From positions 963,957 through 1,027,956 of the forward strand of contig NZ_KK211187.1 of assembly GCF_000620805.1 (NCBI RefSeq): a stretch of DNA of 64,000 nt. The letters are read 5' to 3'. Made by a program: the position numbers and the translations under genes. This stretch comes from Exiguobacterium undae DSM 14481 (lineage in GTDB: Bacteria > Bacillota > Bacilli > Exiguobacteriales > Exiguobacteriaceae). Under the pieces are notes generated by a model. That model saw only the letters and a list, made by a program, of their open reading frames with translations, searched no databases and was not told where the DNA came from. Shown piece by piece: positions 33,922 to 42,387 of the stretch (its first letter is position 1; each line of letters begins with the position of its first letter).

Positions 33922-35706
33922 GTGAGTCATCAAGAACATATCAAGGCGAAACTATCCCTTTTACCTGATGAACCAGGGTGTTATTTGCACAAAAACCAAT
34001 TTGGCGAAGTCATTTATGTCGGAAAAGCCAAAAATCTAAAGAATCGTGTCCGGTCTTACTTTACCGGTGCGCATGACCTGAAAACCGAACGCCTCGTTGC
34101 GGACATCCGTGATTTTGAGTACATCATTACAGCGAGTGAACTGGAAGCGCTTTTGCTTGAAATGACACTGATCAAAAAACATGATCCGAAATACAACATC
34201 ATGTTGAAAGACGATAAATCTTATCCGTATCTGAAAATCACGAACGAAACGTATCCGCGTCTGATCACGACCCGTAAGTTAAAGAAAGACGGGGGACATT
34301 ATTTTGGTCCCTATCCGAATGCCTACGCGGCAAACGAAACCAAACGTCTGCTCGACCGCCTGTATCCACTTCGAAAATGTCAGCCGATGCCGAAAAAACT
34401 GTGTTTGTATTACCACATCGGTCAGTGCCTCGGTCCTTGTGAGATTCCGAATCTGGAAAATGAGCAAAAGGAAATCGTCTCGGAAATCCGTCGTTTTCTG
34501 TCCGGTGAAACAAAAGACCTTGTCCAGTCCCTCCAAGAGAAGATGAGCAGTGCAGCAGAAGCCATGGAATTCGAACGGGCAGGTGAACTGCGTGACCAAG
34601 TTCGGGCCATCGAGTCGATCATGAATAAACAAAATATGATCACGGCAGACCTGACGTCTCGCGATGTGTTCGGGATTTATGTCGATAAAGGCTGGATGTG
34701 TGTCCAAGTCTTCTTCTTACGTGGTGGAAAAATGATTGAACGGGATGTGTCACTGTTTCCGATTTACGGAACGGCAGCGGAAGAATTGGAAAGTTTCATC
34801 GTTCAATTTTACGAAAAAAACATCAAACCAAGTGAAATTTACGTCCCGCCGCTCGTCAATCAGATGTTGCTCAAAGAAGCGATTGGTCTTCGTGTCCATG
34901 TCCCGGTCCGCGGTTCAAAACGTAAATTATTGGATCTTGCCACGAAAAATGCCGAGAACGCGATTGGCGAACGTTTTGAATTGATTGCCCGTGATGAAAA
35001 GAAAACCGTTCAGGCAGTTCAAGAACTGGCAGACGCAATTGATGTCCATCCGCTATCGCGCATCGAAATCATCGATAATGCCAATATTCAAGGGGCGGAT
35101 GCCGTGTCGGCACTTGTCGTCTTTGAAGACGGAAAACCGCTCAAAAAAGAGTACCGGAAATTCAAGATCAAGACCGTCAAAGGACCGGATGATTATGAAT
35201 CGATGCGGGAAATCGTCCGCCGCCGATACCGCCGTCTGTTACTGGAAGGTGCCCGTCTACCGGATCTTGTATTGATCGATGGTGGACTGGGTCAACTCAA
35301 TGCGGCACTTGAAGTGATTCAAGATGAACTCGGCTTATCCCTGCCTGTCGGTTCACTAAAAAAAGACGACAAGCACCGGACGAGTCAACTGTTGTTTGGG
35401 GAAGGCGGACAATTAATTGAACTGCACCCCCGATCCAGTGCGTTTTATTTGTTGCAACGGATGCAGGACGAGGTGCACCGCTTTGCGATTACGTTCCACC
35501 GTTCGTTACGTTCAAAAGGCATGACGCGTTCGCTTCTTGACGACATTCCGGGTGTTGGTCCAAAACGGCGCCAACAATTGATTCGTCATTTCGGATCGAT
35601 GCGCAGTTTGAAAAAAGCCAACATCGAACAATTGACGGAAGCTGGTTTACCAACCAAATTAGCGGAGACGGTTGCGGAGTATCTCAGTCAGACGAATGAG
35701 GAATGA
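33922..35706 (+). CDS. uvrC: Excinuclease ABC subunit C
   Basis: UvrC makes the dual incisions in nucleotide excision repair with UvrA and UvrB. It has 594 residues from the GTG at 33922, which follows GGAAGGAGAC; the frame upstream to 33820 has no such site. The parts are a GIY-YIG nuclease domain (about 15-95: PGCYLHKN..VIYVGKAKNLKNRV), a UVR motif (about 200-235), an RNase H-like endonuclease domain (about 380-540, with LVLIDGGLGQLNAA) and a C-terminal (HhH)2 domain (about 550-594: IPGVGPKRRQQLI). No LexA-type box is apparent upstream. Gene position after trxA matches B. subtilis. Confidence 0.96.
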   Translation: MSHQEHIKAKLSLLPDEPGCYLHKNQFGEVIYVGKAKNLKNRVRSYFTGAHDLKTERLVADIRDFEYIITASELEALLLEMTLIKKHDPKYNIMLKDDKSYPYLKITNETYPRLITTRKLKKDGGHYFGPYPNAYAANETKRLLDRLYPLRKCQPMPKKLCLYYHIGQCLGPCEIPNLENEQKEIVSEIRRFLSGETKDLVQSLQEKMSSAAEAMEFERAGELRDQVRAIESIMNKQNMITADLTSRDVFGIYVDKGWMCVQVFFLRGGKMIERDVSLFPIYGTAAEELESFIVQFYEKNIKPSEIYVPPLVNQMLLKEAIGLRVHVPVRGSKRKLLDLATKNAENAIGERFELIARDEKKTVQAVQELADAIDVHPLSRIEIIDNANIQGADAVSALVVFEDGKPLKKEYRKFKIKTVKGPDDYESMREIVRRRYRRLLLEGARLPDLVLIDGGLGQLNAALEVIQDELGLSLPVGSLKKDDKHRTSQLLFGEGGQLIELHPRSSAFYLLQRMQDEVHRFAITFHRSLRSKGMTRSLLDDIPGVGPKRRQQLIRHFGSMRSLKKANIEQLTEAGLPTKLAETVAEYLSQTNEE

Positions 35707-35734
35707 GTAGAACGCAGTTGCATCGTTGACGACA

Positions 35735-35775
35735 AACAGAGGATCCGGCTTCAGCTAGAAGTCGGATCCTCTGTT
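35735..35775 (+). terminator. Hairpin after uvrC
   Basis: AACAGAGGATCCG (35735-35747) and CGGATCCTCTGTT (35763-35775) form a 13-bp perfect stem. The T tract after it is weak, so termination strength is uncertain. Confidence 0.55.
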
Positions 35776-35829
35776 GTATGCGGATTGATATCAGTGTCAG
35801 CAGACAAACGGTTCAAAAGCATTATGTAG

Positions 35830-35985
35830 TCACCTTGTGAACCACCAGATTAAAAACAGGCAGGCAACGATTAAAAATCCTGCTAGAAAAAGAACCTGTT
35901 TTCTTTCAGTCTTTTTTTGAGAAGTGGATGCGATGACACTGACAGTCAATACAAGCGCGATGGCGAACCAAGTCCAAAAGCTCAT
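35830..35985 (-). CDS. Small two-span membrane protein
   Basis: This 51-residue protein on the minus strand starts with MSFWTWFAIALVLTVSVIAS. It has one hydrophobic helix at about 3-20, a charged hairpin loop (SQKKTERKQ) and a second helix at about 29-47. The frame continues upstream, but the ATG at 35985 follows AAAGGAG and is the credible start. The topology suggests a hairpin membrane protein with the charged loop inside. No family is recognised. It lies downstream of the PH-domain gene on the same strand, with a large inverted repeat between them. Confidence 0.6.
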   Translation of the reverse strand: MSFWTWFAIALVLTVSVIASTSQKKTERKQVLFLAGFLIVACLFLIWWFTR

Positions 35986-36024
35986 GTCGGTTCTCCTTTC
36001 CGTCTGAAAATCAGTACAAATATG

Positions 36025-36062
36025 CAATCAGGCACACCGATAGCTCGGTGTGCCTGATTTAT
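36025..36062. repeat. Long inverted repeat upstream of the small membrane protein
   Basis: AATCAGGCACACCG (36026-36039) and CGGTGTGCCTGATT (36046-36059) form a 14-bp perfect stem with a six-base loop. It is most likely the terminator of the minus-strand PH-domain gene, although the following T tract on that strand is poor. Confidence 0.6.
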
Positions 36063-36065
36063 TAA

Positions 36066-36680
36066 TTAGTTATTAATGTATTTTTCGTAAAATGATCCGA
36101 AGTCTTTTTGATTCCATTTGTAGTAATGTCCTTGTAACCAGTCGAAGGACTCTTGCGACAAATCTTTGAACGTCTGCGGCACGTTCATGTCACCTTGACG
36201 AAGACCACCCAGAATCGTGACGGAATGATTGAGTGAGTTGTTCGCAAACTCAAGCATCTTTTGTCCTTCATATTGTTTTTCGGCAATGGCAAGCAGGGCT
36301 TTATACAAGTCTTTTACGTGCTCCAACTGCTTTTTATCGACGTCGATCGAATAGTGTTTTCCGCCAATTTCAAACTTGATTTCGACATCAAGATCAACCG
36401 TTCCGGCTGTTTCGAACATGACGTGACGAATCGGATAATGGGCGTATGGATAACGATAGAGAACACGTTTTGAACTGACGGCACTCTCGCCATCCAGATG
36501 CACAAGGGCCAAATTCGTAAAGCAGTATTCATCTGTTTTCGATTTGATCAGAAAATAAATTTTTTCACCGTCTTCATGTAACACGTAATCATCGGCGGCG
36601 GCTTTATCAAAGTCGTCAGGGTGAATCACTTGCCCAATATCACTGAATCCTGTTAAATCGGCTGCTAGTTTCTTGAACAT
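36066..36680 (-). CDS. Bacterial PH-domain protein (YvbH-like)
   Basis: This 204-residue cytosolic protein has an N-terminal bacterial pleckstrin-homology-like domain (about 1-125: beta strands such as EKIYFLIKSKTDEYCFTNLALVHLDG and VDLDVEIKFEIGGKHYSIDV). A helical C-terminal extension contains the aromatic stretch FDWLQGHYYKWNQKDFG. This two-part architecture resembles B. subtilis YvbH. Such domains assemble into oligomeric rings in solved structures, but the role is unknown. The ATG follows AAAGGAGG. It is encoded against the direction of uvrC and sdhCAB, an insertion relative to the B. subtilis order. Confidence 0.75.
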   Translation of the reverse strand: MFKKLAADLTGFSDIGQVIHPDDFDKAAADDYVLHEDGEKIYFLIKSKTDEYCFTNLALVHLDGESAVSSKRVLYRYPYAHYPIRHVMFETAGTVDLDVEIKFEIGGKHYSIDVDKKQLEHVKDLYKALLAIAEKQYEGQKMLEFANNSLNHSVTILGGLRQGDMNVPQTFKDLSQESFDWLQGHYYKWNQKDFGSFYEKYINN

Positions 36681-36787
36681 AAAAATTCCTCCTTTGATGA
36701 ATGGGGTCGATTATTGATACGGCAATTCAATAAAAAGGTTTCATGTTTCAAGAATTCGCCATTGACGATTAAACTCCTGTGTCTGTT

Positions 36788-37207
36788 TTAAACAGAGCGC
36801 TCAATCGGATCTTTAGGATCAATCTCAATCATGATCTGTACATGATCCTTCTGCCATTCCGCATATCCTTCCGCCACGCAGCCATTCATTTTGGCGAACT
36901 GTTCTGCCAAAAAGCCGGCTTCGAGCTGGAAATAACCTGCCGGACGTTCTGTCCGTGTCGATTCTGGCGGTGTCAAAAGAAACGTTGCGGATGTTCCTTT
37001 TTGCTTCTTTAATTCTAGCTGTCCCCAACCGGCTTCGTAGAAAAATGGTGTCACTTCTTCGATGCTCAAGACGGGAAATTCACGTGCCAATCGTTTTCCC
37101 GCCCAATAGATGACCTGGCGATAATCTGTTCCTAATAAGTCCGTCAACACATAGTCACGAATCAATTCGATTCCGAATGTGGAAGAGGGATTTGGTACCG
37201 AATCCAT
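36788..37207 (-). CDS. yslB: YslB (DUF2507) protein
   Basis: This 139-residue cytosolic protein is of the YslB family. It begins near STFGIELIRDYVLTDLLGTDYRQVIYWAGKRLAREFP and ends with an acidic beta-rich part. Family members resemble small V4R-like regulators in fold, but no function is established. In B. subtilis yslB also lies between uvrC and sdhC, which supports orthology. The ATG at 37207 follows TAGGAGTG; two upstream codons in frame are not preferred. It is divergent from sdhC. Confidence 0.82.
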   Translation of the reverse strand: MDSVPNPSSTFGIELIRDYVLTDLLGTDYRQVIYWAGKRLAREFPVLSIEEVTPFFYEAGWGQLELKKQKGTSATFLLTPPESTRTERPAGYFQLEAGFLAEQFAKMNGCVAEGYAEWQKDHVQIMIEIDPKDPIERSV

Positions 37208-37278
37208 CAGCAATCACTCCTATCTCTGAAACTATTATAGCGAGGTAATTCTGATGGGTCATTGTTTTCCTAAAAAAA

Positions 37279-37306
37279 TTTGCAGTTATTTGCAGTTAAA
37301 TGCAAC
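37279..37306 (+). repeat. Phased TGCARTTA repeats upstream of sdhCAB
   Basis: TTTGCAGTTA occurs twice in tandem, followed by a degenerate third TGCAAC, with an exact 10-bp period (TGCA at 37281, 37291 and 37301). The array lies directly upstream of the -35 at 37315, where activators commonly bind. The factor is unknown. Confidence 0.5.
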
Positions 37307-37314
37307 GGCTCGGG

Positions 37315-37383
37315 TTGTCTTATAAAAAGGACAGGAGTAGAATAAGTGATGAAAAGACGAATTTCCTTATGAAAGCGCTTTTC
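37315..37383 (+). promoter_or_regulatory. sdhCAB promoter with downstream cre-like site
   Basis: TTGTCT (37315-37320) and TAGAAT (37338-37343) are spaced by 17 bp. At 37370-37383, TGAAAGCGCTTTTC contains the palindromic cre core AAAGCGCTTT within the transcribed leader, a roadblock position. CcpA repression of succinate dehydrogenase is inferred. Confidence 0.6.
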
Positions 37384-37431
37384 TACCAAAATGCGCCAAC
37401 GTTTGATTGGCAAACAAAAGGGGGGATTTGG

Positions 37432-38049
37432 ATGGCGAATCATCGTGATTTCGTGGGGCGTAAAATACACTCACTGCTCGGCGTCATTCCAATCGGGTTA
37501 TTTTTACTTTCTCATTTTACGACGAACTATTTCATCGTTCGTGGCGAGGAAGACTTTAATAAGGCTGCGGATATCGTGGGGAGCGTTCCGTATCGGTTGT
37601 TCTTGGAAGTGTTTGTCATCTTCATTCCAATCATCCTGCACGGTGTCTACGGTGTGTACATCGCGTTTACAGGTTCGGCGAATACAGGTCGTTATACATA
37701 CTTCCGGAACTGGATGTATGTGCTGCAACGTTTCTCCGGCGTCTTTCTTGTCGTGTTCATCACGTGGCACGTTTGGGAAACACGGGTTGCAGCAGCCATG
37801 GGAACCGCTGTTGATGCGAGTATGATGCAAAATATCGTGGATAACGGCTTCATGCTTGCTTTCTACATCGTCGGGATCTTAGCGACGACGTTCCACCTCG
37901 CGAACGGACTTTGGACGTTCTGTATCACATGGGGAATCACACAGTCACCTGCTTCTCAAAAGGCGATGTCGTATGTGGCCGCCCTCGTATTCATCGGATT
38001 ATCGTTTGTAGGCGTACGCTCGATCTTGACGTTTGCAGGCGTGTTGTAA
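37432..38049 (+). CDS. sdhC: Succinate dehydrogenase cytochrome b558 subunit
   Basis: SdhC anchors complex II in the membrane and carries the heme b groups that pass electrons to menaquinone. The product is 205 residues from the ATG at 37432, after AAAGGGGGG; upstream codons in frame are leader. Five transmembrane segments are visible (about 13-32, 55-78, 95-115, 140-165 and 180-200). Conserved histidines at helix starts include RKIHSLLG, LSHF, ILHGVYG, ITWHVWE and TFHLANG, the set expected for a di-heme Bacillus-type enzyme. B. subtilis SdhC has 202 residues. It leads the sdhCAB operon. Confidence 0.94.
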   Translation: MANHRDFVGRKIHSLLGVIPIGLFLLSHFTTNYFIVRGEEDFNKAADIVGSVPYRLFLEVFVIFIPIILHGVYGVYIAFTGSANTGRYTYFRNWMYVLQRFSGVFLVVFITWHVWETRVAAAMGTAVDASMMQNIVDNGFMLAFYIVGILATTFHLANGLWTFCITWGITQSPASQKAMSYVAALVFIGLSFVGVRSILTFAGVL

Positions 38050-38068
38050 GGAAAGGGGAACTAACAAC

Positions 38069-39832
38069 ATGGCGAATAAAAATCTTGTCATCATCGGTGG
38101 AGGTCTCGCCGGCTTGATGGCTACGATAAAAGCAGCTGAACAAGGCGTACCGGTCAAATTGTTTTCACTCGTGCCCGTAAAACGGTCACACTCCGTTTGT
38201 GCACAGGGTGGAATCAATGGTGCCGTCAATACGAAGGGGGAAGGCGATTCGCCTTACCAACATCTCGACGATACGGTTTATGGCGGCGATTTCTTAGCGA
38301 ACCAACCGCCGGTCCAAAAGATGACGGAAGCAGCACCAAAAATCATCCATATGTTCGACCGGATGGGCGTCATGTTCAACCGGACACCGGAAGGGTTACT
38401 TGATTTCCGTCGTTTCGGCGGAACGTTACACCACCGGACAGCATATGCCGGTGCGACGACGGGTCAACAGTTGTTGTACGCACTGGATGAACAGGTGCGT
38501 AAGTTTGAAGCGCAAGGTTTGGTAGAGAAGTATGAAGGATGGGAATTCCTTCGCGCAATCATTGACGAAGAAGGAATTTGTCGTGGTGCGGTGTGTCAGG
38601 ATTTACGATCGATGGAAATCGAGGCGTTTGCAGCCGATTCCGTCATTTTGGCGACAGGTGGTCCGGGTGTCATCTTCGGTAAATCGACGAACTCGGTCAT
38701 CAATACAGGACAGGCGGCAGCAGCGGTTTACCGCCAAGGTGCCATCTATGCGAACGGGGAGTTCATCCAAATCCACCCGACAGCGATTCCGGGGGACGAC
38801 AAACTTCGTCTCATGAGCGAATCAGCGCGTGGTGAAGGTGGTCGTGTCTGGACGTATAAAGATGGAAAACCATGGTATTTCCTTGAAGAAAAGTATCCGG
38901 CATACGGAAATCTCGTACCGCGTGATATCGCGACACGTGAAATCTTTGATGTTTGTGTCAATCAGAAACTCGGCGTCAACGGGGAAAACATGGTCTATCT
39001 TGATCTTTCTCATAAAGATGCAAAAGAACTCGACGTTAAACTCGGCGGAATTCTTGAGATTTACGAAAAATTCGTCGGGGACGATCCGCGTAAGGTACCA
39101 ATGAAAATCTTCCCGGCGGTCCATTATTCGATGGGCGGATTATGGGTCGACTACGATCAGATGACGAACATCCCAGGATTGTTCGCATCCGGTGAATGTG
39201 ATTACTCGATGCACGGTGGAAACCGTCTTGGAGCCAACTCCTTATTGTCCGCTGTTTACGGTGGGATGGTAGCGGGACCTTCAGCGATTGCCTATATGAA
39301 CGAACTTGATAAATCGGTTCATGATATGCCGGAAGAAGTCGTGGAAGCCCACAAGATTGCTGAGATCAATCGTTTCAACGATATTCTGGCAATGGAAGGG
39401 ACGGAAAACGCGTATCAAATTCACCGTGAACTCGGTGAGGTCATGACCGATAACGTAACGGTTGTTCGTTACAACGATAAACTCGAACAGACGCTTGAGA
39501 AAATCCATGAACTACGTGATCGATTCACGCGGATTTCAGCAACGGACACAGCACGTTGGAGTAATCAAGGAGCCTCGTTCATCCGTCAGCTTGACCACAT
39601 GCTTGATCTCGCGGAAGCGATTACGCTCGGTGCCTTACAACGTGACGAAAGCCGTGGTGCCCATTACAAACCGGACTTCCCGGAACGTGATGACGAACGG
39701 TTCTTGAAAACGACGATGGCACGCTATACAGATGGTCATCCGGAAATCTATTACGAAGAAGTCGATACATCACTGATTCCACCACGTAAACGCGACTACA
39801 GCAAGAAGTCGAAGAAAGAGGTGAAGGCATAA
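38069..39832 (+). CDS. sdhA: Succinate dehydrogenase flavoprotein subunit
   Basis: SdhA oxidises succinate to fumarate with covalently bound FAD, in the TCA cycle and respiratory chain. The 587-residue protein has the FAD motif IIGGGLAGLMA (8-18), the FAD-linking histidine in KRSHSVCAQGGINGAV, the substrate-site FIQIHPTAIP and SARGEGGRVW, and the C-terminal LHGGN-type motif GGNRLGANSLL. The ATG at 38069 follows GAAAGGGGA; an earlier in-frame start overlaps sdhC and is not used. The length is one residue different from B. subtilis. It overlaps sdhB by one base. Confidence 0.97.
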   Translation: MANKNLVIIGGGLAGLMATIKAAEQGVPVKLFSLVPVKRSHSVCAQGGINGAVNTKGEGDSPYQHLDDTVYGGDFLANQPPVQKMTEAAPKIIHMFDRMGVMFNRTPEGLLDFRRFGGTLHHRTAYAGATTGQQLLYALDEQVRKFEAQGLVEKYEGWEFLRAIIDEEGICRGAVCQDLRSMEIEAFAADSVILATGGPGVIFGKSTNSVINTGQAAAAVYRQGAIYANGEFIQIHPTAIPGDDKLRLMSESARGEGGRVWTYKDGKPWYFLEEKYPAYGNLVPRDIATREIFDVCVNQKLGVNGENMVYLDLSHKDAKELDVKLGGILEIYEKFVGDDPRKVPMKIFPAVHYSMGGLWVDYDQMTNIPGLFASGECDYSMHGGNRLGANSLLSAVYGGMVAGPSAIAYMNELDKSVHDMPEEVVEAHKIAEINRFNDILAMEGTENAYQIHRELGEVMTDNVTVVRYNDKLEQTLEKIHELRDRFTRISATDTARWSNQGASFIRQLDHMLDLAEAITLGALQRDESRGAHYKPDFPERDDERFLKTTMARYTDGHPEIYYEEVDTSLIPPRKRDYSKKSKKEVKA

Positions 39833-40638
39833 TGGCGACACCACTCGAACAGAAAACGAATCAAAAACCGGTTCAGTTCATCGTACAACGTCAGGATGGA
39901 CCGGATGGGAAAGCTTATGATGAAGCATTTGAAGTGCCTTATCGTCCGAATATGAACGTCATTTCGGCACTGATGGAGATTCGTCGGAATCCTGTCAACG
40001 CAGCAGGCGAAAAAACGACGCCGATCAACTGGGACATGGGATGTCTCGAAGAAGTATGCGGCGCGTGCTCGATGGTCATCAACGGAACGCCTCGTCAATC
40101 TTGTACGGCGCTCGTCGATAAACTTGAACAACCGATCCGTCTTCAGCCGATGCAGACGTTCCCGATCGTTCGTGACCTTCAGGTCGACCGGCAGCGGATG
40201 TTTGATGCCTTGAAAAAAGTTAAAGCATGGGTGCCGATTGATGGAACGTATGACTTGGGTCCTGGACCCCGTATGCCGGAAAATAAACGTCAATGGGCAT
40301 ACGAACTATCAAAATGTATGACGTGTGGCGTTTGTCTGGAAGCATGTCCGAACGTCAATGACCGTTCGAACTTCATCGGTCCGGCTTCGATTTCACAAGT
40401 CCGTTTGTTCAACTCGCATCCGACAGGAGCGTATCATAAAGAAGAACGGTTGGAAGCCTTGATGGAAGACGGCGGCATCATGCAGTGCGGTAACGCACAG
40501 AACTGTGTGGAAGTTTGTCCGAAAGGGATTCCGTTGACGACTTCAATCGCAGCGATGAACCGTCAAACGACGCTCCACTCCTTCAAAAAGTTCTTCGGCA
40601 GTGACGAAGGACGTACGGGAGAAGCAGTCAGTCAATAA
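39832..40638 (+). CDS. sdhB: Succinate dehydrogenase iron-sulfur subunit
   Basis: SdhB carries the three iron-sulfur clusters between FAD and heme b. The 268-residue protein has the [2Fe-2S] loop GCLEEVCGACSMVINGTPRQSC in two parts, and the C-terminal clusters CMTCGVCLEACP and CGNAQNCVEVCP. It is slightly longer than the B. subtilis subunit (253), mainly at the ends. The ATG overlaps the sdhA stop (TAATG), so translation is coupled. A terminator follows the operon. Confidence 0.96.
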   Translation: MATPLEQKTNQKPVQFIVQRQDGPDGKAYDEAFEVPYRPNMNVISALMEIRRNPVNAAGEKTTPINWDMGCLEEVCGACSMVINGTPRQSCTALVDKLEQPIRLQPMQTFPIVRDLQVDRQRMFDALKKVKAWVPIDGTYDLGPGPRMPENKRQWAYELSKCMTCGVCLEACPNVNDRSNFIGPASISQVRLFNSHPTGAYHKEERLEALMEDGGIMQCGNAQNCVEVCPKGIPLTTSIAAMNRQTTLHSFKKFFGSDEGRTGEAVSQ

Positions 40639-40653
40639 GAAAAACATAAAATT

Positions 40654-40685
40654 AAAGAAGGGGCCTTGCTCCTTCTTTTTATATT
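40654..40685 (+). terminator. Terminator of sdhCAB
   Basis: AAAGAAGGGGC and GCTCCTTCTTT pair around a short loop, followed by a T-rich tail, shortly before the ysmA ribosome-binding site. Confidence 0.75.
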
Positions 40686-40702
40686 TTGAGGAGGAAAGTG
40701 TC

Positions 40703-41158
40703 GTGCGTGTACCTAGTTATATTAACGATCTCGATCAATGGTTGGAGCAAATGAAACATGGGACGCGACTTGATGTCGCCGTTCGATTTGCGGAAACCGA
40801 TGCTTATGGACATATGAACAACCGGGTTCCGTTCGTCTATTTCGAGGATGTGCGGACATTGATGCTCGAAGAGACAGGGTATTCACTGGCCGATGACGGG
40901 ATCGTCGTCGTCGCGGATGCCCAGTGCAATTACATCCGGCAAGTCTATCCGCGGGCACGTCTTGCCGTCTATGCCTATCCAGTTCAGGTCGGAACAGCCT
41001 CCTGTGACGTCCATTATGCCGCGTTCAGCGAACAGGATGAATTGATGTTCACCGGTCGGACCTCGATGGTGCAGATTGATCGTTCCGGGAATGCGTTTGC
41101 TTGGAATGAAGCGTATAAAAATTCCTTGCAGAATCGATTCGAATCCGTTATCATTTGA
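40703..41158 (+). CDS. ysmA: Acyl-CoA thioesterase-like hotdog protein (YsmA)
   Basis: This 151-residue single-hotdog protein belongs to the 4-hydroxybenzoyl-CoA thioesterase family. The [12 protein letters not shown] motif has the Asp that acts in catalysis in relatives, and [10 protein letters not shown] lies in the long helix. The substrate acyl group is unknown. The start is GTG at 40703 after GAGGAGGAAAG; the frame upstream runs through the sdhB terminator. In B. subtilis ysmA also follows sdhB. The gerE gene that comes next in B. subtilis is missing here; ptsH takes its place. Confidence 0.82.
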   Translation: MRVPSYINDLDQWLEQMKHGTRLDVAVRFAETDAYGHMNNRVPFVYFEDVRTLMLEETGYSLADDGIVVVADAQCNYIRQVYPRARLAVYAYPVQVGTASCDVHYAAFSEQDELMFTGRTSMVQIDRSGNAFAWNEAYKNSLQNRFESVII

Positions 41159-41161
41159 TAA
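41148..41161. repeat. 14-bp palindrome before ptsH
   Basis: TTATCATTTGATAA is a perfect palindrome overlapping the ysmA stop codon, about 63 bp upstream of ptsH. It may be an operator; no factor is suggested by the sequence. Confidence 0.35.
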
Positions 41162-41223
41162 TGAGTTCACATATTCGAAAACGACTCACTAGTACGTTAT
41201 TAGTGGAGGGAGATTTCTTAATC

Positions 41224-41487
41224 ATGGAAAAAACATTCAAAGTCATCGCGGATTCAGGCATTCATGCTCGTCCGGCAACACAACTCGTCAACACAGCTTC
41301 TAAATTCCAATCAGACATCAACTTGGAGTACAACGGGAAGACTGTTAACCTCAAGTCGATCATGGGTGTTCTTTCACTCGGAATCGCAAAAGATTCAGAC
41401 ATCAAAATCGTTGCAAACGGTGACGATGCTTCTGAAGCAATCACGACTCTTTCAGATATGCTGACAAGCGAAGGTCTTGCTCAGTAA
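41224..41487 (+). CDS. ptsH: Phosphocarrier protein HPr
   Basis: HPr carries phosphate from enzyme I to sugar-specific EII components and, in Firmicutes, is the CcpA co-repressor when phosphorylated on serine. The 87-residue protein has the active-site His14 in SGIHARPAT and the regulatory Ser45 in [10 protein letters not shown]. Both control sites are therefore intact. The ATG at 41224 follows GGAGGGAG; the frame upstream reaches into ysmA. The gene stands alone, without ptsI downstream, and ends in a terminator. It is the likely partner for the cre sites found upstream of etfB and sdhC. Confidence 0.95.
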   Translation: MEKTFKVIADSGIHARPATQLVNTASKFQSDINLEYNGKTVNLKSIMGVLSLGIAKDSDIKIVANGDDASEAITTLSDMLTSEGLAQ

Positions 41488-41506
41488 TCCTTTATCGTAC
41501 ATTCTT

Positions 41507-41538
41507 GGACGCCGGTCTTGCACCGTCGTCCTTTTTTG
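41507..41538 (+). terminator. Terminator of ptsH
   Basis: GGACGCCGGT and ACCGTCGTCC pair with one mismatch around a five-base loop and are followed by six T residues. Confidence 0.85.
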
Positions 41539-41571
41539 TTACCATATGAGAGAGGAAGGTGAGGGGAAAAC

Positions 41572-42387
41572 GTGAACAGATCAATTGGAGTATTAGATTC
41601 TGGGGTAGGTGGATTGACCGTGGCGCGGGAATTGATGCGTCAGCTTCCCCATGAACAAATCATATATGTCGGAGACACATTACGGTGTCCGTACGGTCCT
41701 CGACCAGAAGAAGAGATTCGCCAGTTTACTTGGGAAATGATTGATTTCCTCGTCGCGCAAGATGTCAAACTGATCGTCATCGCCTGCAATACGGCAACGG
41801 CGGTCGTCTTAAAAGAAGCACGACAAAAGTTGTCGATACCCATCATCGGCGTCATCGATCCGGGAGCACGTGCGGCGGTCAAAGTCACACGGACAAAACG
41901 AATCGGTGTCATCGGCACAAAAATGACGATTGAAAGTAACTCATATGAAAAAGCCTTGCGTCACGTCGAAGGGCAGGTCGTCGTCGAATCACTGGCTTGT
42001 CCACCATTCGTTCCACTCGTCGAGTCCTCGCAGACCACGGGAGCTTATGTCGAGCGTGTCGTCGCCAATACATTAAAACCGTTGCTCGCCTATGACATGG
42101 ATACGTTGATTTTAGGCTGTACCCATTATCCGTTACTGGCAGAAGTGATTGGACGAGTCATCGGACCAAATGTTCAATTGATTTCTTCTGGGGATGAGAC
42201 GGCGCTTGAAGTTGGTGCCTTACTGGATTACAACGGAATCACAGCAGCCCATGACACCGTCCCGGAACATGTTTACCATGCGACCGGAGATACACGGTCT
42301 TTTGAACGGATTGCAAGTGACTGGTTAAATCAACCGATTCAAGCCAAACGGTTAGTGTTAGGAACGGAGGAAGAAAAATGCGTTTAG
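41572..42387 (+). CDS. racE: Glutamate racemase
   Basis: This enzyme supplies D-glutamate for peptidoglycan. The 271-residue protein has both catalytic cysteines in their motifs: VIACNTATA (first Cys) and LGCTHYPLL (second Cys). It begins [16 protein letters not shown] as the family does. The start codon is GTG, preceded by GGTGAGGGG. It overlaps the rph start by ten bases and leads an operon racE-rph-rdgB-ysnB. Compared with B. subtilis, ysmB and gerM are absent between racE and rph. Confidence 0.95.
   Translation: MNRSIGVLDSGVGGLTVARELMRQLPHEQIIYVGDTLRCPYGPRPEEEIRQFTWEMIDFLVAQDVKLIVIACNTATAVVLKEARQKLSIPIIGVIDPGARAAVKVTRTKRIGVIGTKMTIESNSYEKALRHVEGQVVVESLACPPFVPLVESSQTTGAYVERVVANTLKPLLAYDMDTLILGCTHYPLLAEVIGRVIGPNVQLISSGDETALEVGALLDYNGITAAHDTVPEHVYHATGDTRSFERIASDWLNQPIQAKRLVLGTEEEKCV

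Noticed and set aside
39796-40293. 165-codon frame antisense to sdhB
   Set aside because: The sdhB frame with its iron-sulfur motifs is certain. The antisense frame has no start signals and a composition expected from reverse-complemented codons.
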